Shown here in pieces: positions 16,012 through 24,863 of a stretch of DNA of 64,000 bases. Origin of the DNA: Collinsella sp. AM33-4BH. GTDB lineage: Bacteria > Actinomycetota > Coriobacteriia > Coriobacteriales > Coriobacteriaceae. Under the pieces are notes generated by a model. It saw only the letters and a list, made by a program, of their open reading frames with translations. It was not told where the DNA came from and made no database searches. The stretch covers positions 62,001-126,000 of the forward strand of contig NZ_QSIN01000005.1 in NCBI RefSeq assembly GCF_003469205.1. Reading direction: 5' to 3'. The translations under genes were made by a program, and so were the position numbers. How positions within the stretch are numbered: the first letter of the stretch is position 1; each line of letters opens with the position of its first letter.

Positions 16012-17421
16012 TTACTCGCCCAGCAGGCTCTTGGTGATGGAAGCGGCGGCCTTCTTGCCGGCGCCCATCGCCAGAATGACCGTAGCGGCACCGGTGACGA
16101 TGTCGCCGCCGGCCCAGATGCGGGGATCGGTGGTCTGGCCGGTCTCCTCGTCGGCAACGATGTAGCCCCACTTGTTGAGCTCCATCTTGCCGCCGATCTT
16201 GGCAGCGAAGGGGTTGGCGTTGGTGCCGATAGCCGAAATAGCGACGTCGCAGGGGATCTCCTCGATGGCGCCCTCGATGGGCACCGGGCGACGACGGCCG
16301 GACTCGTCGGGCTCGCCGAGCTCCATCTTCTGGACCTTGACGGCGCACACGGAGCCGTCCTCGCCAGCGACAAACTCGAGCGGGGAGACGAGCGGCAGAA
16401 CCTCGACGCCCTCGGCCTTAGCATGGTGCAGCTCGGCGCGACGGCAGGGCATCTCGTCCTCGGTACGACGGTAGGCGATGATGGCGTGCTCGGCGCCCAG
16501 GCGCTTGGCGGTACGGACGGCGTCCATAGCCACGTTGCCGCCACCAAAGACGACGACGTTCTTGCCGTGCTTGGTGGGGGTGTCGTACTCGGGGAACTTG
16601 TTGGCCTTCATCAGGTTCACGCGGGTGAGGTACTCGTTAGCGAAGAAGACGTTGGGCAGGTTCTCGCCGGGGACGTTGAGGAACTTGGGCAGGCCTGCGC
16701 CGGTCGCCACGTAGATGGCGTCGAAGCCCTGCTCGAACAGCTCCTCGGCCGTGGCCATATTGCCCACGACGGAGTTGTACTCAAACTTGACGCCCATGTC
16801 CTCCAGGCCGTCAATCTCGCGCTTGACGACTGCCTTGGGCAGACGGAACTCGGGGATGCCGTAGACCAGCACGCCGCCGCCGGTGAAGAATGCCTCGAAG
16901 ACGGTAACGTCAAAACCGTTACGGGCGAGCTCGCCGGCGCAGGTGATGCCGGACGGGCCGGAGCCGACGACAGCGACCTTCTTGCCGTTCTTGGGGGCCA
17001 TCTTGGGCGTGGAGGCGAGCTCGGGGCGGTCGCCCAAGAAGCGCTCGAGCTGGCCGATGGCCACGGGCTCGGACTTCTTGCCACGGATGCACTTGCCCTC
17101 GCACTGGTTCTCCTGCGGGCAGACGCGGCCGCAGATGGCGGGAAGCATGGAGTCCTCGCGAATGGTATCGAGAGCGCCGCCGAAGTCCTTCGCGCGGATC
17201 TGCTCGATAAAGCGGGGAATGTTGATGTTGACGGGGCAGCCCTCAACACAGAACGGCTTCTTGCAGTTGAGGCAGCGCTCGGCCTCGGCCAGCGCCATCT
17301 CCTCGGTGAAGCCCTTGTCGACGGGGCGGAAGTCGCAGGCGCGCTCGGCAGCCGGCTCCTCGTTATCGGGGGTGCGGGGCGACTTCATATCGGCAACGAA
17401 ACGACCGTTAACTAGTGGCAT
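16012..17421 (-). CDS. nfnB: NADPH-dependent glutamate synthase-like / NfnB subunit of electron-bifurcating transhydrogenase
   Basis: A 469-residue flavoprotein. The N-terminal region carries two 4Fe-4S cysteine sets (CLNCKKPFCVEGCPVNI, and CGRVCPQENQCEGKC). It is followed by an FAD-binding motif (VAVVGSGPSGITCAGELA) and an NADPH-binding motif (VVVFGGGNVAMDAVRTAKRL). Such proteins are annotated gltA or glutamate synthase small subunit. Next to an NfnA-like gene the better reading is NfnB, the NADPH/ferredoxin side of NADH-dependent ferredoxin:NADP oxidoreductase. It overlaps nfnA by 10 bases, so the two are coupled. Glutamate synthase activity is not excluded, but no large subunit is present. 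Confidence 0.85.
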   Translation of the reverse strand: MPLVNGRFVADMKSPRTPDNEEPAAERACDFRPVDKGFTEEMALAEAERCLNCKKPFCVEGCPVNINIPRFIEQIRAKDFGGALDTIREDSMLPAICGRVCPQENQCEGKCIRGKKSEPVAIGQLERFLGDRPELASTPKMAPKNGKKVAVVGSGPSGITCAGELARNGFDVTVFEAFFTGGGVLVYGIPEFRLPKAVVKREIDGLEDMGVKFEYNSVVGNMATAEELFEQGFDAIYVATGAGLPKFLNVPGENLPNVFFANEYLTRVNLMKANKFPEYDTPTKHGKNVVVFGGGNVAMDAVRTAKRLGAEHAIIAYRRTEDEMPCRRAELHHAKAEGVEVLPLVSPLEFVAGEDGSVCAVKVQKMELGEPDESGRRRPVPIEGAIEEIPCDVAISAIGTNANPFAAKIGGKMELNKWGYIVADEETGQTTDPRIWAGGDIVTGAATVILAMGAGKKAAASITKSLLGE

Positions 17422-18251
17422 GCGCAGCTCTTTTCCTCATAGGCCTTGAGGGACTCGCCCTCTTCGGAACGGTAAGCGGCCTGGCGGGCACGAAGGTCAT
17501 CCCAGTCGACCAGGGTGGCATCGAAGTCGGGGCCGTCGACGCAAGCGAACTTGGTCACGCCGCCCACCTCGACGCGGCAGCAGCCGCACATGCCGGTTCC
17601 GTCAACCATGATGGGGTTGAGCGACGCGGTGATGGGGGTGTCGTACTTCTGGGCGGTGAGGGTCGAGAACTTCATCATCGGAACGGGGCCGACGCAGAAG
17701 ACCTGGCTCACGGCCTTGTCCTGCAGCAGGCGCTCCAGCGGAGCGGTGACAACGCCCTGCTCGCCGTAGGAGCCGTCGTCGGTGGTGATGTGGATGTGGT
17801 CCTCGTCGAGGAGCTCGCGGAACTGGTCCTCCATGAGCAGGAGGTCCTTGGTGCGGGCGCCCATGATGGCGTGCACCTCGTGACCGGTCTCGACCAGGTG
17901 CTTGGCGACCGGGAAGGCAATTGCCAGGCCGACGCCGCCGCCAATGACGGCGCAGGGGCCCTCGGCCATCTCGGTGGGAACGCCCAGCGGGCCCACGACG
18001 TCGCGCAGCGACTTGCCGGCCTCGTAGGTGGAAAGCATCTCGGTGGTCTTGCCGATCACCATGAAGATGAACTCGACCCAGCCCTCGTCACCGTTCCAGC
18101 CGGCCAGGGTAAACGGGACACGCTCGCCCGTCTCGTTGGCGCGAACCATGAGGAACTGTCCAGCGTGCGCATGTTTGGCGATTGCGGGCGCCTCGATGCG
18201 GAACTTGAACACCTTCTCCGAGAACTGCGTCTTCTCCAGGATCTTATACAT
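17412..18251 (-). CDS. nfnA: NfnA-like FAD/NAD- and [2Fe-2S]-binding oxidoreductase subunit
   Basis: A 279-residue protein of the ferredoxin-NADP reductase/dihydroorotate dehydrogenase electron-transfer family. It has an N-terminal FAD-binding barrel (RVPFTLAGW), an NAD-binding domain (CAVIGGGVGLAIAFPVAKHL), and a C-terminal 2Fe-2S cluster region with GMCGCCRVEVGG and a later Cys in KFACVDGP. It should take electrons from NADH and, with NfnB, couple them to NADPH and reduced ferredoxin. GAGAGGGG precedes the start. First gene of the pair. Confidence 0.88.
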   Translation of the reverse strand: MYKILEKTQFSEKVFKFRIEAPAIAKHAHAGQFLMVRANETGERVPFTLAGWNGDEGWVEFIFMVIGKTTEMLSTYEAGKSLRDVVGPLGVPTEMAEGPCAVIGGGVGLAIAFPVAKHLVETGHEVHAIMGARTKDLLLMEDQFRELLDEDHIHITTDDGSYGEQGVVTAPLERLLQDKAVSQVFCVGPVPMMKFSTLTAQKYDTPITASLNPIMVDGTGMCGCCRVEVGGVTKFACVDGPDFDATLVDWDDLRARQAAYRSEEGESLKAYEEKSCACH

Positions 18252-18424
18252 AGAACCCCTCTCTTGTTAGGGCCGCCGAACCGTGCCTCCACGGAAATGG
18301 ACGGTAGCCCGAGTAAAACCGTACGCGCACAGGCGTTGTGCAGACATACGGTGCAAATTATACCCTCATGGACATGCTGTTTACGTGTGTCTTCGGCGGT
18401 TGGGAAAAGGGTTTATCCACTTCG

Positions 18425-18463
18425 ACCTACCAAATAGGGATAGGTTTATTTTGGTCGGTTTTA
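18425..18463. repeat. About 43-bp repeat, copy 2
   Basis: ACCTACC, TAGGGATAGG, TTTATTTTGG and CGGTTTTA occur in the order and spacing seen at 6977-7015. The 372-base gap upstream of nfnA holds this, a hairpin and copy 3, and no gene. Confidence 0.75.
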
Positions 18464-18477
18464 TCAGGCAAAACGGC

Positions 18478-18519
18478 AAAGGGGGCCGGCCTCGGGTTGT
18501 GATGAGGCCGGCCCCCTTT
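18478..18519. terminator. Perfect 16-bp GC-rich hairpin
   Basis: AAAGGGGGCCGGCCTC pairs with GAGGCCGGCCCCCTTT around a 10-base loop. It lies about 100 bases past the pth stop codon and could end pth transcription, though the T tract is short. Confidence 0.65.
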
Positions 18520-18585
18520 GGGGTGTTATGCGTGTATGGCGGCGCGGGGTTTATTGCGATGCGGCCACCGGGGCGTTTCCGCAGA

Positions 18586-18626
18586 TAAAACCTGCCAAAA
18601 TAAACATCCCTAAACGGTAGGTTTTA
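18586..18626. repeat. About 43-bp repeat, copy 3 (inverted), fused to the pth stop codon
   Basis: On the minus strand it begins with TAAAACCTACC, whose first three bases are the pth stop codon, and continues TTTAGGGATG and TTTATTTTGG. This is the same arrangement as at the end of purF. Confidence 0.75.
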
Positions 18627-19253
18627 GTGCTTGCCGTTGGCGGAGGCGGCGCCGTTGACGTGGTCGCGGGCGTAGATTACGCCGTGCACGATGGCCAGAC
18701 CGGCGGCGTCGGCGGCGCGGGCGCAGGTGTCCTGGAAGGCCTCGGCCTCGCGGGCGCGCAGCTGCTTGAGCACATAGTCTGCCACGGCCATCTTGCCGGG
18801 AGGGTTGCCGATGCCGGTGCGGATACGGCTAAAGTCGCGGCTGCCCATCTTGTCGATGATGGAGCGCAGGCCGTTGTGGCCGGCGTGGCCACCGCCCACC
18901 TTGACGCGCACGTCACCGGCGGGGATGTCGAGCTCGTCGTGGATGACGAGCAGCTCCTCGGCCTTGATCTTGTACTCGCGGCAGAGCTTGGAGATGGGGC
19001 CACCCGAGGTATTCATATACGACTGCGGCTTGACCAGCACGATCTGGCGCTTGCCACCCTCTTCCTCGGGATCGTTGATGTTGATGAGTGCGACCTCGGC
19101 GCCGGCCTGGTTTTTCCAGTACGTGACGCCGGCCTGACGGGCCAGCTCGTCAATCGCCTTAAAGCCGGCGTTGTGGCGGGTCTCGGCATATTCCTCGCCC
19201 GGGTTGCCAAGCCCGGCAACCATGCGAATCTTAAGCGGCTGTGCAGCTGCCAT
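18624..19253 (-). CDS. pth: Peptidyl-tRNA hydrolase
   Basis: Pth releases stalled peptides from peptidyl-tRNA in the cytosol. The 209-residue protein has the whole catalytic set: Asn in GLGNPGEEY, His in TRHNAGF, Asp in IHDELDIPAG, and the GGGHAGHNGLRSI segment. The start at 19253 has AAAGG at proper spacing; the Met at 19259 overlaps that site. Its stop codon is part of a repeat. A MITE-like element begins 115 bases upstream. Confidence 0.95.
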   Translation of the reverse strand: MAAAQPLKIRMVAGLGNPGEEYAETRHNAGFKAIDELARQAGVTYWKNQAGAEVALININDPEEEGGKRQIVLVKPQSYMNTSGGPISKLCREYKIKAEELLVIHDELDIPAGDVRVKVGGGHAGHNGLRSIIDKMGSRDFSRIRTGIGNPPGKMAVADYVLKQLRAREAEAFQDTCARAADAAGLAIVHGVIYARDHVNGAASANGKH

Positions 19254-19367
19254 GTTCATCCTTTCGTTGATTTGTCGCCTGCTATGGTGAGCGACCCTGT
19301 TGCCGCTGTCAAATGGGGGGTAATTGAGGGCGTTTGGGGGCGTTTGGACGGCCGTCGAAATCCGAGG

Positions 19368-19571
19368 TGGACAGTTAGTTCAGATACGTATAAGTTCTGA
19401 GGACTCGAATTACTCAATTCAATGCCGATACGTTGTTTTGGAGCTTTAGTTAGTCCATATGGCGCTGTTTTGAAGTCTACCCTGCCTTCAAATAGGGCGA
19501 ATGGTATAGAGATAGCTGCAAAACAGTCTAATTCAATGCGTCCATTTATACGTATTTGAACTAACTGCCCA
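19368..19571. mobile_element. MITE-like element with 26-bp terminal inverted repeats, copy 1 (204 bp)
   Basis: Left end begins TGGACAGTTAGTTCAGATA and runs through CGTATAA. The right end is its complement with two changes (TTTGAAC and GCCCA). No ORF for a transposase is inside. Copies with the same ends and length lie at 20896-21098 and 51501-51703, but the roughly 150-bp interiors look unrelated by eye. Confidence 0.82.
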
Positions 19572-19604
19572 GCCCTGCTCGACGGCGCACGGGTGATTCG
19601 CCGT

Positions 19605-20732
19605 TTAGACCGGCGCGAGGCCGGTTCCGGCCCGCAGAGCGTTGAGCCAAGCGGCCTGTCGCTTGCGATAGCCCTTGATACGGTACCGGAATCGGACTCC
19701 TGCGAGTCGATGCATCGTTTGGGCGAAGGCTTCGAGTGCAACAAGGTCTTTCATTTGGTCGCGATTGATAACCAGGACGTGGATGCCCATGGCCTTGAGG
19801 CCATTATTTCGATTGCCATCGTGGATGCGAGCGTTTTGAAGCTCATGCCCAATTCCGTTGTATTCGTTGTCGACTCCGGCTGCCGGGCAATATAGGTCGC
19901 AGATGGCATAGGGGATGCCCGAGGACATGTTGACCGCAAGAGTATCGAAGTCGATTCGATGGTTGAGTTGCAGGCCTCCCATGGGCAGGCTGCAACATCC
20001 GAATCCGCCAAAGCGCATGGGCGCTCCGAGAACGGCAAACATTAGGGATTCGGCTGGGGATGCGGATCCAGCCCGGGCGAGTTTGACTGCCGTGCGAAAC
20101 GAGGCGTATGAGCTACTTTTGGCGAACCGTGCGACCGCCTCGAGCTCTTCGATGGTCGTGGCGGGCTTGCATTTGTAGTGCGCCTGTTCATAGCGGGTTT
20201 CGTTCTGTTGTTCGGCCGCTGACTGGTTGCCCAGGCAATCAAGATCGCCCGTCGCTTCGTAGCCATCGCCCTTGGGCCAGATGTCGTCATGGGCAATGGG
20301 GTATGTTGCCCCGGGAGGAAGGGAGTAAGTTCCGACCAGTTCCATGAGAAGCATCAAGGTTTTGGCGACTGATTCATTTTTAGAACAAAGCATGGCTGTC
20401 ATGGCAGGAGACGTTGCGTAGATGTCGGCCTCGACGTGCATAATTGCACCTTCAGGAAGCGGAGCGGAGAGAATATGCTGAAGAAGTCGCTTGTCGGGGC
20501 GTCGGTTGCCTTCGTTTGAAACGAGAAGATCGAGCAGCTCGGAATCATCTTCATTCCAGGCGTCGAGTATCGAAAGTGCGCCAAAGTCTATCGCGTCATT
20601 ATTGGGAATGCAGCTAGCCAAGGCCTGTGCTTGCTGTTCACTATCAATGGAGCTCCAGGGTAGGGCAGAGTACGCCCGTCGTGCGCGACGAATTGCGCGG
20701 AGGGCGGAGAAATGTGAAATCACGGTCGTCAT
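19605..20732 (-). CDS. Hypothetical protein with DUF559/Vsr-like nuclease-fold C terminus
   Basis: A 375-residue protein that I cannot name. The C-terminal third (AICDLYCPAAGVDNEYNGIGHE, then a D-x-N-R-N-N-x-L-x-x-x-G-I-x-V pattern) looks like the D...E-Y-x-G...H...R core of DUF559/Vsr-type PD-(D/E)XK proteins. A central stretch (LMELVGTYSLPPG) resembles a motif I associate with large families of uncharacterised coriobacterial proteins; that is recollection, not a search. No signal peptide or membrane segment is seen, and no good ribosome site precedes the start. It stands alone, with MITE-like copies 33 bases beyond its stop and 163 bases before its start. Confidence 0.6.
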   Translation of the reverse strand: MTTVISHFSALRAIRRARRAYSALPWSSIDSEQQAQALASCIPNNDAIDFGALSILDAWNEDDSELLDLLVSNEGNRRPDKRLLQHILSAPLPEGAIMHVEADIYATSPAMTAMLCSKNESVAKTLMLLMELVGTYSLPPGATYPIAHDDIWPKGDGYEATGDLDCLGNQSAAEQQNETRYEQAHYKCKPATTIEELEAVARFAKSSSYASFRTAVKLARAGSASPAESLMFAVLGAPMRFGGFGCCSLPMGGLQLNHRIDFDTLAVNMSSGIPYAICDLYCPAAGVDNEYNGIGHELQNARIHDGNRNNGLKAMGIHVLVINRDQMKDLVALEAFAQTMHRLAGVRFRYRIKGYRKRQAAWLNALRAGTGLAPV

Positions 20733-20895
20733 AGCTATAACGTACTAAGTTGGCGGCAGAATGCGACCGCCATACCGTTCTTTTCGCTCAGCGGGGTGCT
20801 GGGCGCCATGAACGGCCGGGTGTTAGGAAATCGGTGGAATCGGTTGAGGGGATTGCAGGAAATTGAGCTCTGCCGAGAAGGTTGACGATGGCTAC

Positions 20896-21098
20896 TGGAC
20901 AGTTAGTTCAGATACGTATAAGGCGGCGGGCGTTCGAGGTGTTTCTAAGGGCCTTTGAGGGCGATTTGAGGGTAAATATGCGGAGGTTGTACTCGAAAAC
21001 GATGAGCTTTGGGCGGCATGGCATCCGCCGGGGAGCTCAGAAGGCTCCGAACGGCCCTTTGGGGCTTTAAAAAAATACGTATCTGAACTAATTGTCCA
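20896..21098. mobile_element. MITE-like element, copy 2 (203 bp)
   Basis: The same 26-bp left end as copy 1. The right end ATACGTATCTGAAC...TGTCCA differs from the perfect complement at one base. The interior is GC-rich and not visibly related to copies 1 or 3. The 452-base gap upstream of the nuclease-like gene contains only this element and the prs terminator. Confidence 0.85.
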
Positions 21099-21117
21099 GG
21101 GAAGGTTGGCGAGGGAT

Positions 21118-21151
21118 AGAAAAAGGGTCGGAAGCGAGCTTCCGACCCTTT
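21118..21151 (-). terminator. Terminator of prs
   Basis: A perfect 13-bp stem (21122-21134 with 21139-21151) and CGAG loop. On the minus strand it ends in a T run, 34 bases after the prs stop. Confidence 0.88.
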
Positions 21152-21184
21152 AAAAGCATCAAAGATGATGCGATGCGCGGCAGA

Positions 21185-22171
21185 CTACAGCGCGAAGTCG
21201 CCGCCGACGAGCGTGGAGACGGGCTCCTCGTGGTAAACGGCGGAAATGGCCTGGGCGAACTCCTCGGCGACCGAGATGGTCTTGATCTTGCCGCCGACCT
21301 CGACGGGAATGGCGTCGGTGACGACGCACTCGACGATGGGGGCGTCGTTCAGACGCTCGATGGCAGGACCGGAGAAGATGCCGTGGGTGGCGCAGACGTA
21401 GATGTCGCCGGCGCCCATAGCCTTGAGCTCCTTGACGTTGGCGCACAGGGTGCCAGCGGTGTCGATCATGTCGTCGTTGATGATGCAGGTCTTGCCCTTG
21501 ATGTCACCGATGATGCCCATGACCTCGGCGGCGTTGTGGCGCGGACGGCCCTTGTGGGCGATGGCCAGGTCGCAGCCGAGCATGTCGGACAGCTTCTTGG
21601 CGGCCTTGGCGCGACCCACGTCGGGGGAGACGACAACCAGGTTGTCGGTGTCGAAGTGCATGTCGTTGTAGTACTGGCCAAACAGCGGCAGTGCGGACAG
21701 GTGGTTAACCGGGATATCGAAGAAGCCCTGGATCTGGCCTTGGTGCAGGTCGAGGGTGATGATGCGGTTGACGCCGGCGCGCTCGAGCAGGTTGGCGACG
21801 AGGCGGGCGGTGATGGGCTCGCGCGGGCCGGCCTTGCGGTCCTGGCGGGCATAGCCGTAGTGGGTGATAACGGCGGTGATGGAGCGGGCGGATGCGCGCT
21901 TGGCAGCGTCGGTGGCGATGAGCAGCTCCATGAGCATGTCGTTGACGTTGCCGCCGGCCACGGACTGAATCAGGAAGACGTCGGCGCCGCGGACGGTCTC
22001 GTCGTAGCGGGCGTAAATCTCACCATTGGCGAACTGCTTTAGCGTAAGGCCCGAAAGCTCGACCCCAAGGTACTCAGCAATCTTCTGAGCGAGGGGACGG
22101 TTGGAGGAACCGGAATACACGCGGATGGACTTGCGCATATTCTCCGACTTCTCGGGATCATTAATCGGCAT
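21185..22171 (-). CDS. prs: Ribose-phosphate pyrophosphokinase (PRPP synthase)
   Basis: Makes PRPP from ribose 5-phosphate and ATP, the substrate of PurF in this window and of pyrimidine, His and NAD synthesis. The 328-residue protein has the class I landmarks: YSGSSNRPLA at the N terminus, ITHYGYARQDRK, TLDLHQGQIQGFFDIP with the catalytic His, and the PRPP loop NDDMIDTAGTL. AAAGGAGAAG precedes the start. glmU lies upstream on the same strand, 192 bases away with its own terminator between. Confidence 0.96.
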   Translation of the reverse strand: MPINDPEKSENMRKSIRVYSGSSNRPLAQKIAEYLGVELSGLTLKQFANGEIYARYDETVRGADVFLIQSVAGGNVNDMLMELLIATDAAKRASARSITAVITHYGYARQDRKAGPREPITARLVANLLERAGVNRIITLDLHQGQIQGFFDIPVNHLSALPLFGQYYNDMHFDTDNLVVVSPDVGRAKAAKKLSDMLGCDLAIAHKGRPRHNAAEVMGIIGDIKGKTCIINDDMIDTAGTLCANVKELKAMGAGDIYVCATHGIFSGPAIERLNDAPIVECVVTDAIPVEVGGKIKTISVAEEFAQAISAVYHEEPVSTLVGGDFAL

Positions 22172-22313
22172 TACCCTTCTCCTTTATACATCGAATGCCA
22201 TATAGATGCCTTGTTGCATTGTAACCGCGCGGCGGGGTTTATCGGGTCCTGATAACGTCTTTACCGCCAACGGACACGAACCGACCACTCATCCGGTTGC
22301 GCAGGTCACGATA

Positions 22314-22348
22314 GAAAAAGGAGCCGCCCCCATGGAGCAGCTCCTTTT
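22314..22348 (-). terminator. Terminator of glmU
   Basis: AAAAGGAGC pairs with GCTCCTTTT; on the minus strand a T5 run follows. It lies just after the glmU stop codon. Confidence 0.75.
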
Positions 22349-22363
22349 GTGCTTGGTAAAACG

Positions 22364-23776
22364 TTATACCTCGTCGTCCTCGTGCAGGCGGCGGCGGTAA
22401 TCGGCGGCCCAGCCCTCAATATTTACCTGACGGGCGCGGCCCAGACCGAGCGCGTCTGCCGGGACCGGCTCGGTGATGACGGAGCCAGCGGCCACGAGCG
22501 CGCCGTCGCCGATCTGGGCGGGCGCGACCATCATGGTGTCGGAGCCAATGAAGGCGTCCTTGCCGATGACGGTCTTGTGCTTGTGCACGCCATCGTAGTT
22601 GCAGGTGATGGAGCCCGCGCCCACGTTGACGCCGGAGCCCATGGTGGTGTCGCCGATGTAGGACAGGTGCGGCACCTTTGAGCCCTCGCCGATCGTGGAC
22701 TTCTTGATCTCCACGTGCGTGCCGGCCTTGGATCCGTCGAGCATGTGGGTGCCCGGGCGCAGGTAGGCGCGCGGGCCGCAGTCGACGCCGTTCTCGATGA
22801 CGGCCTCGATGGCGATGGTCTCGTCGATGACGCAGCCGCTGCCGACGGTGGTGTCGGTGAGGCGGCTGTTGGGGCCGAGCTGGCACTCCTCGCCCACGGT
22901 GACGTGGCCGATCAGGTGCGTCTGCGGCCACACGACGGTATCGCGGCCGATAACGGCATCGGGGCCGATCCAGGCCTGCGTGGGGTCGATGAAGGTAACG
23001 CCCTCGGCCATCCAGTGCTCGTTGATGCGGTCGCGCGCGATGGCGGTGAGCTGTGCGAGCTGGATGCGGCTGTTGACGCCCAGGCCGTCGCGGTAGTCGT
23101 CGCAGTGGAAGATGGAGACAGCCTGGCCGTGGCCCTTGAGGATCTCGAGCATGTCGGGCAGATAGTACTCGGACTGCGCGTTGTCGTTGCCGATCTCGTT
23201 AATGTGGGCGGCGAGCTGCGCGCCGTCAAAGGCGTAGCAGCCGGCGTTGCACTCCAGCAGCGTGGCGGCCTGCTCGGGCGTGCAGTCCTTCTGCTCGATG
23301 ATGCGCTCGATCTGACCATCGGCGCCCAGCTTGATGCGGCCGTAGCCGAAAGGATCGGGCGGGGTCATGGTCATGACGGTGCAGGCGAGCTCGCCGGTGG
23401 CGACGGTTTGCGCGAACTTGGCGACGGTGTCGGCGGTGATGAGCGGCAGGTCGCCGTTGAGCACCACGACGGGGCCTTGCGTGATGCCACAGGCCTCGAG
23501 TGCGACCTTCACGGCGTGACCGGTGCCCAGACGCTCGGTCTGCTCGACGCACTCGACCTTGGTGGCGCTGTTGGCGTAGGCGCCGTCGATGAGGGCGCGC
23601 ATCTCGTCGGCGTGGCTGCCGATGACAACCACGACGCGGCTGCAGCCGGCCTTGATGGTAGCGTCGACGATCCACTGGACCATGGGCTTACCCAGGATCT
23701 TGTGCGAAACCTTGCAGTGGTTCGACTTCATGCGGGTGCCCTCGCCGGCAGCGAGGATAATTGCGGTTGCGTCCAT
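22364..23776 (-). CDS. glmU: Bifunctional UDP-N-acetylglucosamine pyrophosphorylase / glucosamine-1-phosphate N-acetyltransferase
   Basis: GlmU makes UDP-GlcNAc for peptidoglycan and wall glycans. The 470-residue protein has the N-terminal uridylyltransferase domain (LAAGEGTRMKS, and the product-binding VVLNGDLPLI) and the C-terminal left-handed beta-helix acetyltransferase with hexapeptide repeats and GAGSITCNYDG. The ATG at 23776 follows AGGAG on the minus strand; the frame is open 210 bases further upstream but that part has no family similarity. The ECF gene ecfT diverges from it. Confidence 0.96.
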   Translation of the reverse strand: MDATAIILAAGEGTRMKSNHCKVSHKILGKPMVQWIVDATIKAGCSRVVVVIGSHADEMRALIDGAYANSATKVECVEQTERLGTGHAVKVALEACGITQGPVVVLNGDLPLITADTVAKFAQTVATGELACTVMTMTPPDPFGYGRIKLGADGQIERIIEQKDCTPEQAATLLECNAGCYAFDGAQLAAHINEIGNDNAQSEYYLPDMLEILKGHGQAVSIFHCDDYRDGLGVNSRIQLAQLTAIARDRINEHWMAEGVTFIDPTQAWIGPDAVIGRDTVVWPQTHLIGHVTVGEECQLGPNSRLTDTTVGSGCVIDETIAIEAVIENGVDCGPRAYLRPGTHMLDGSKAGTHVEIKKSTIGEGSKVPHLSYIGDTTMGSGVNVGAGSITCNYDGVHKHKTVIGKDAFIGSDTMMVAPAQIGDGALVAAGSVITEPVPADALGLGRARQVNIEGWAADYRRRLHEDDEV

Positions 23777-23969
23777 GTGATCTCCTGTTACGTTATAGAG
23801 ACGTGTGTTTGGAAACGATACACGGCGCAATATGATACCGCAGGCATATGACGAGCGCGTAACGATTGGTTTGCGGCGGTTGAGGCTTGCGCCGCCGGCG
23901 TGGCGTTTGCACTGCTTGCGTGCGGCGTTGGCGGTGCTGCGGAGCTGTTGTTTGAGCGAGGGGACGGGG

Positions 23970-24863
23970 GTGCCCGTGGACAACATACGAGAGGAGTTTG
24001 GCGGCGAGCCCGTCGCGGCATTCTCGATGTCGCATCCGGCTGTGCCGGCACTCTATATAGTGCTGACGCTGGGGCTCACTATGTTCTCGATGCAGCCGGT
24101 ACTGATTGCGCTGTCACTTGCGGGCGGGCTGGCGTATGGATTTGCGGCGCGTGGGGCTGCCCGCACGCTGGGCGCGCTCCGCTGGCAGCTGCCGGTGATT
24201 TTGATCGTCGCGGTGCTCAATCCGCTGTTTAGCGCCTCGGGCTCGACGGAGCTGTTCCGTATTGGCATGCGCGCGGTGTATCTGGAGAGCATGGTATACG
24301 GCCTGTGCATGGGCGGGCTGTTTGTGGCGAGCGTGCTGTGGTTTGAGGCCGCGGCGTCGATGCTCGAATACGACAAGGTGCTCGCGCTGCTGGGCAATGC
24401 CGCACCGGTGATTGCGCTCATGATCTCGATGTGCATGCGGCTTATCCCGCAGTTTTTGCGCCGCGGCCGCACGGTACTGGCGGTGCAAGATGCGATTGAC
24501 GTGCCGGGCCGCGCGCCGGCCGACCCCGTGCGCTCGCGCCTGCGGGCGTCGAGCGTGTTGATGGGCTGGGGCATGGAAGATTCGCTGGAGCGTGCGGACG
24601 CGATGCGCTCGCGCGGGTGGGGTGCCGCGACGCGTCGTACGACGTATGCGCGGTATCGACTGGGGCGCAGCGACGTTGCCGCGCTGGCCGGGCTCGCACT
24701 GTTTGGTGCTGCCGCGGTGGCAGTGGCGTGGACCGCGACGACGCAGTATTCGTTTTATCCGCAGCTCTCGGTGCCGGCGCCGTGGCCGGGCTATGTCGTG
24801 TACGCTGCCTGGATGGTGCTGCCTTGCGCGTTTCATGCGATTGATGAGAAGAGGTTTGGCTGA
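23970..24863 (+). CDS. ecfT: Energy-coupling factor transporter transmembrane protein (EcfT)
   Basis: A 297-residue membrane protein of the CbiQ/EcfT family. Helices near the N terminus (ALYIVLTLGLTMFSM) are followed by two Arg-containing coupling motifs: RSRLRAS, and ERADAMRSRGWG, which matches the family A-R-G pattern that contacts the ATPases. The start is uncertain: GTG 23970 follows GAGGGGACGGGG and places the first helix about 35 residues in; GTG 23976 and an upstream start at 23805 are possible. Its stop codon overlaps the ATG of the ATPase by one base. Confidence 0.85.
   Translation: MPVDNIREEFGGEPVAAFSMSHPAVPALYIVLTLGLTMFSMQPVLIALSLAGGLAYGFAARGAARTLGALRWQLPVILIVAVLNPLFSASGSTELFRIGMRAVYLESMVYGLCMGGLFVASVLWFEAAASMLEYDKVLALLGNAAPVIALMISMCMRLIPQFLRRGRTVLAVQDAIDVPGRAPADPVRSRLRASSVLMGWGMEDSLERADAMRSRGWGAATRRTTYARYRLGRSDVAALAGLALFGAAAVAVAWTATTQYSFYPQLSVPAPWPGYVVYAAWMVLPCAFHAIDEKRFG

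Noticed and set aside
16012..18251. Conventional glutamate synthase operon
   Set aside because: There is no large GltB-type subunit, and the partner gene has the NfnA/dihydroorotate-dehydrogenase electron-transfer architecture.
19368..19571. Complete insertion sequence
   Set aside because: There are clear terminal repeats but no transposase frame in the 204 bp.
23777..23969. Cobalamin or other riboswitch before the ECF operon
   Set aside because: I could not find the conserved boxes of a B12, FMN or TPP riboswitch; the GC-rich stretch only gives unspecific stems.
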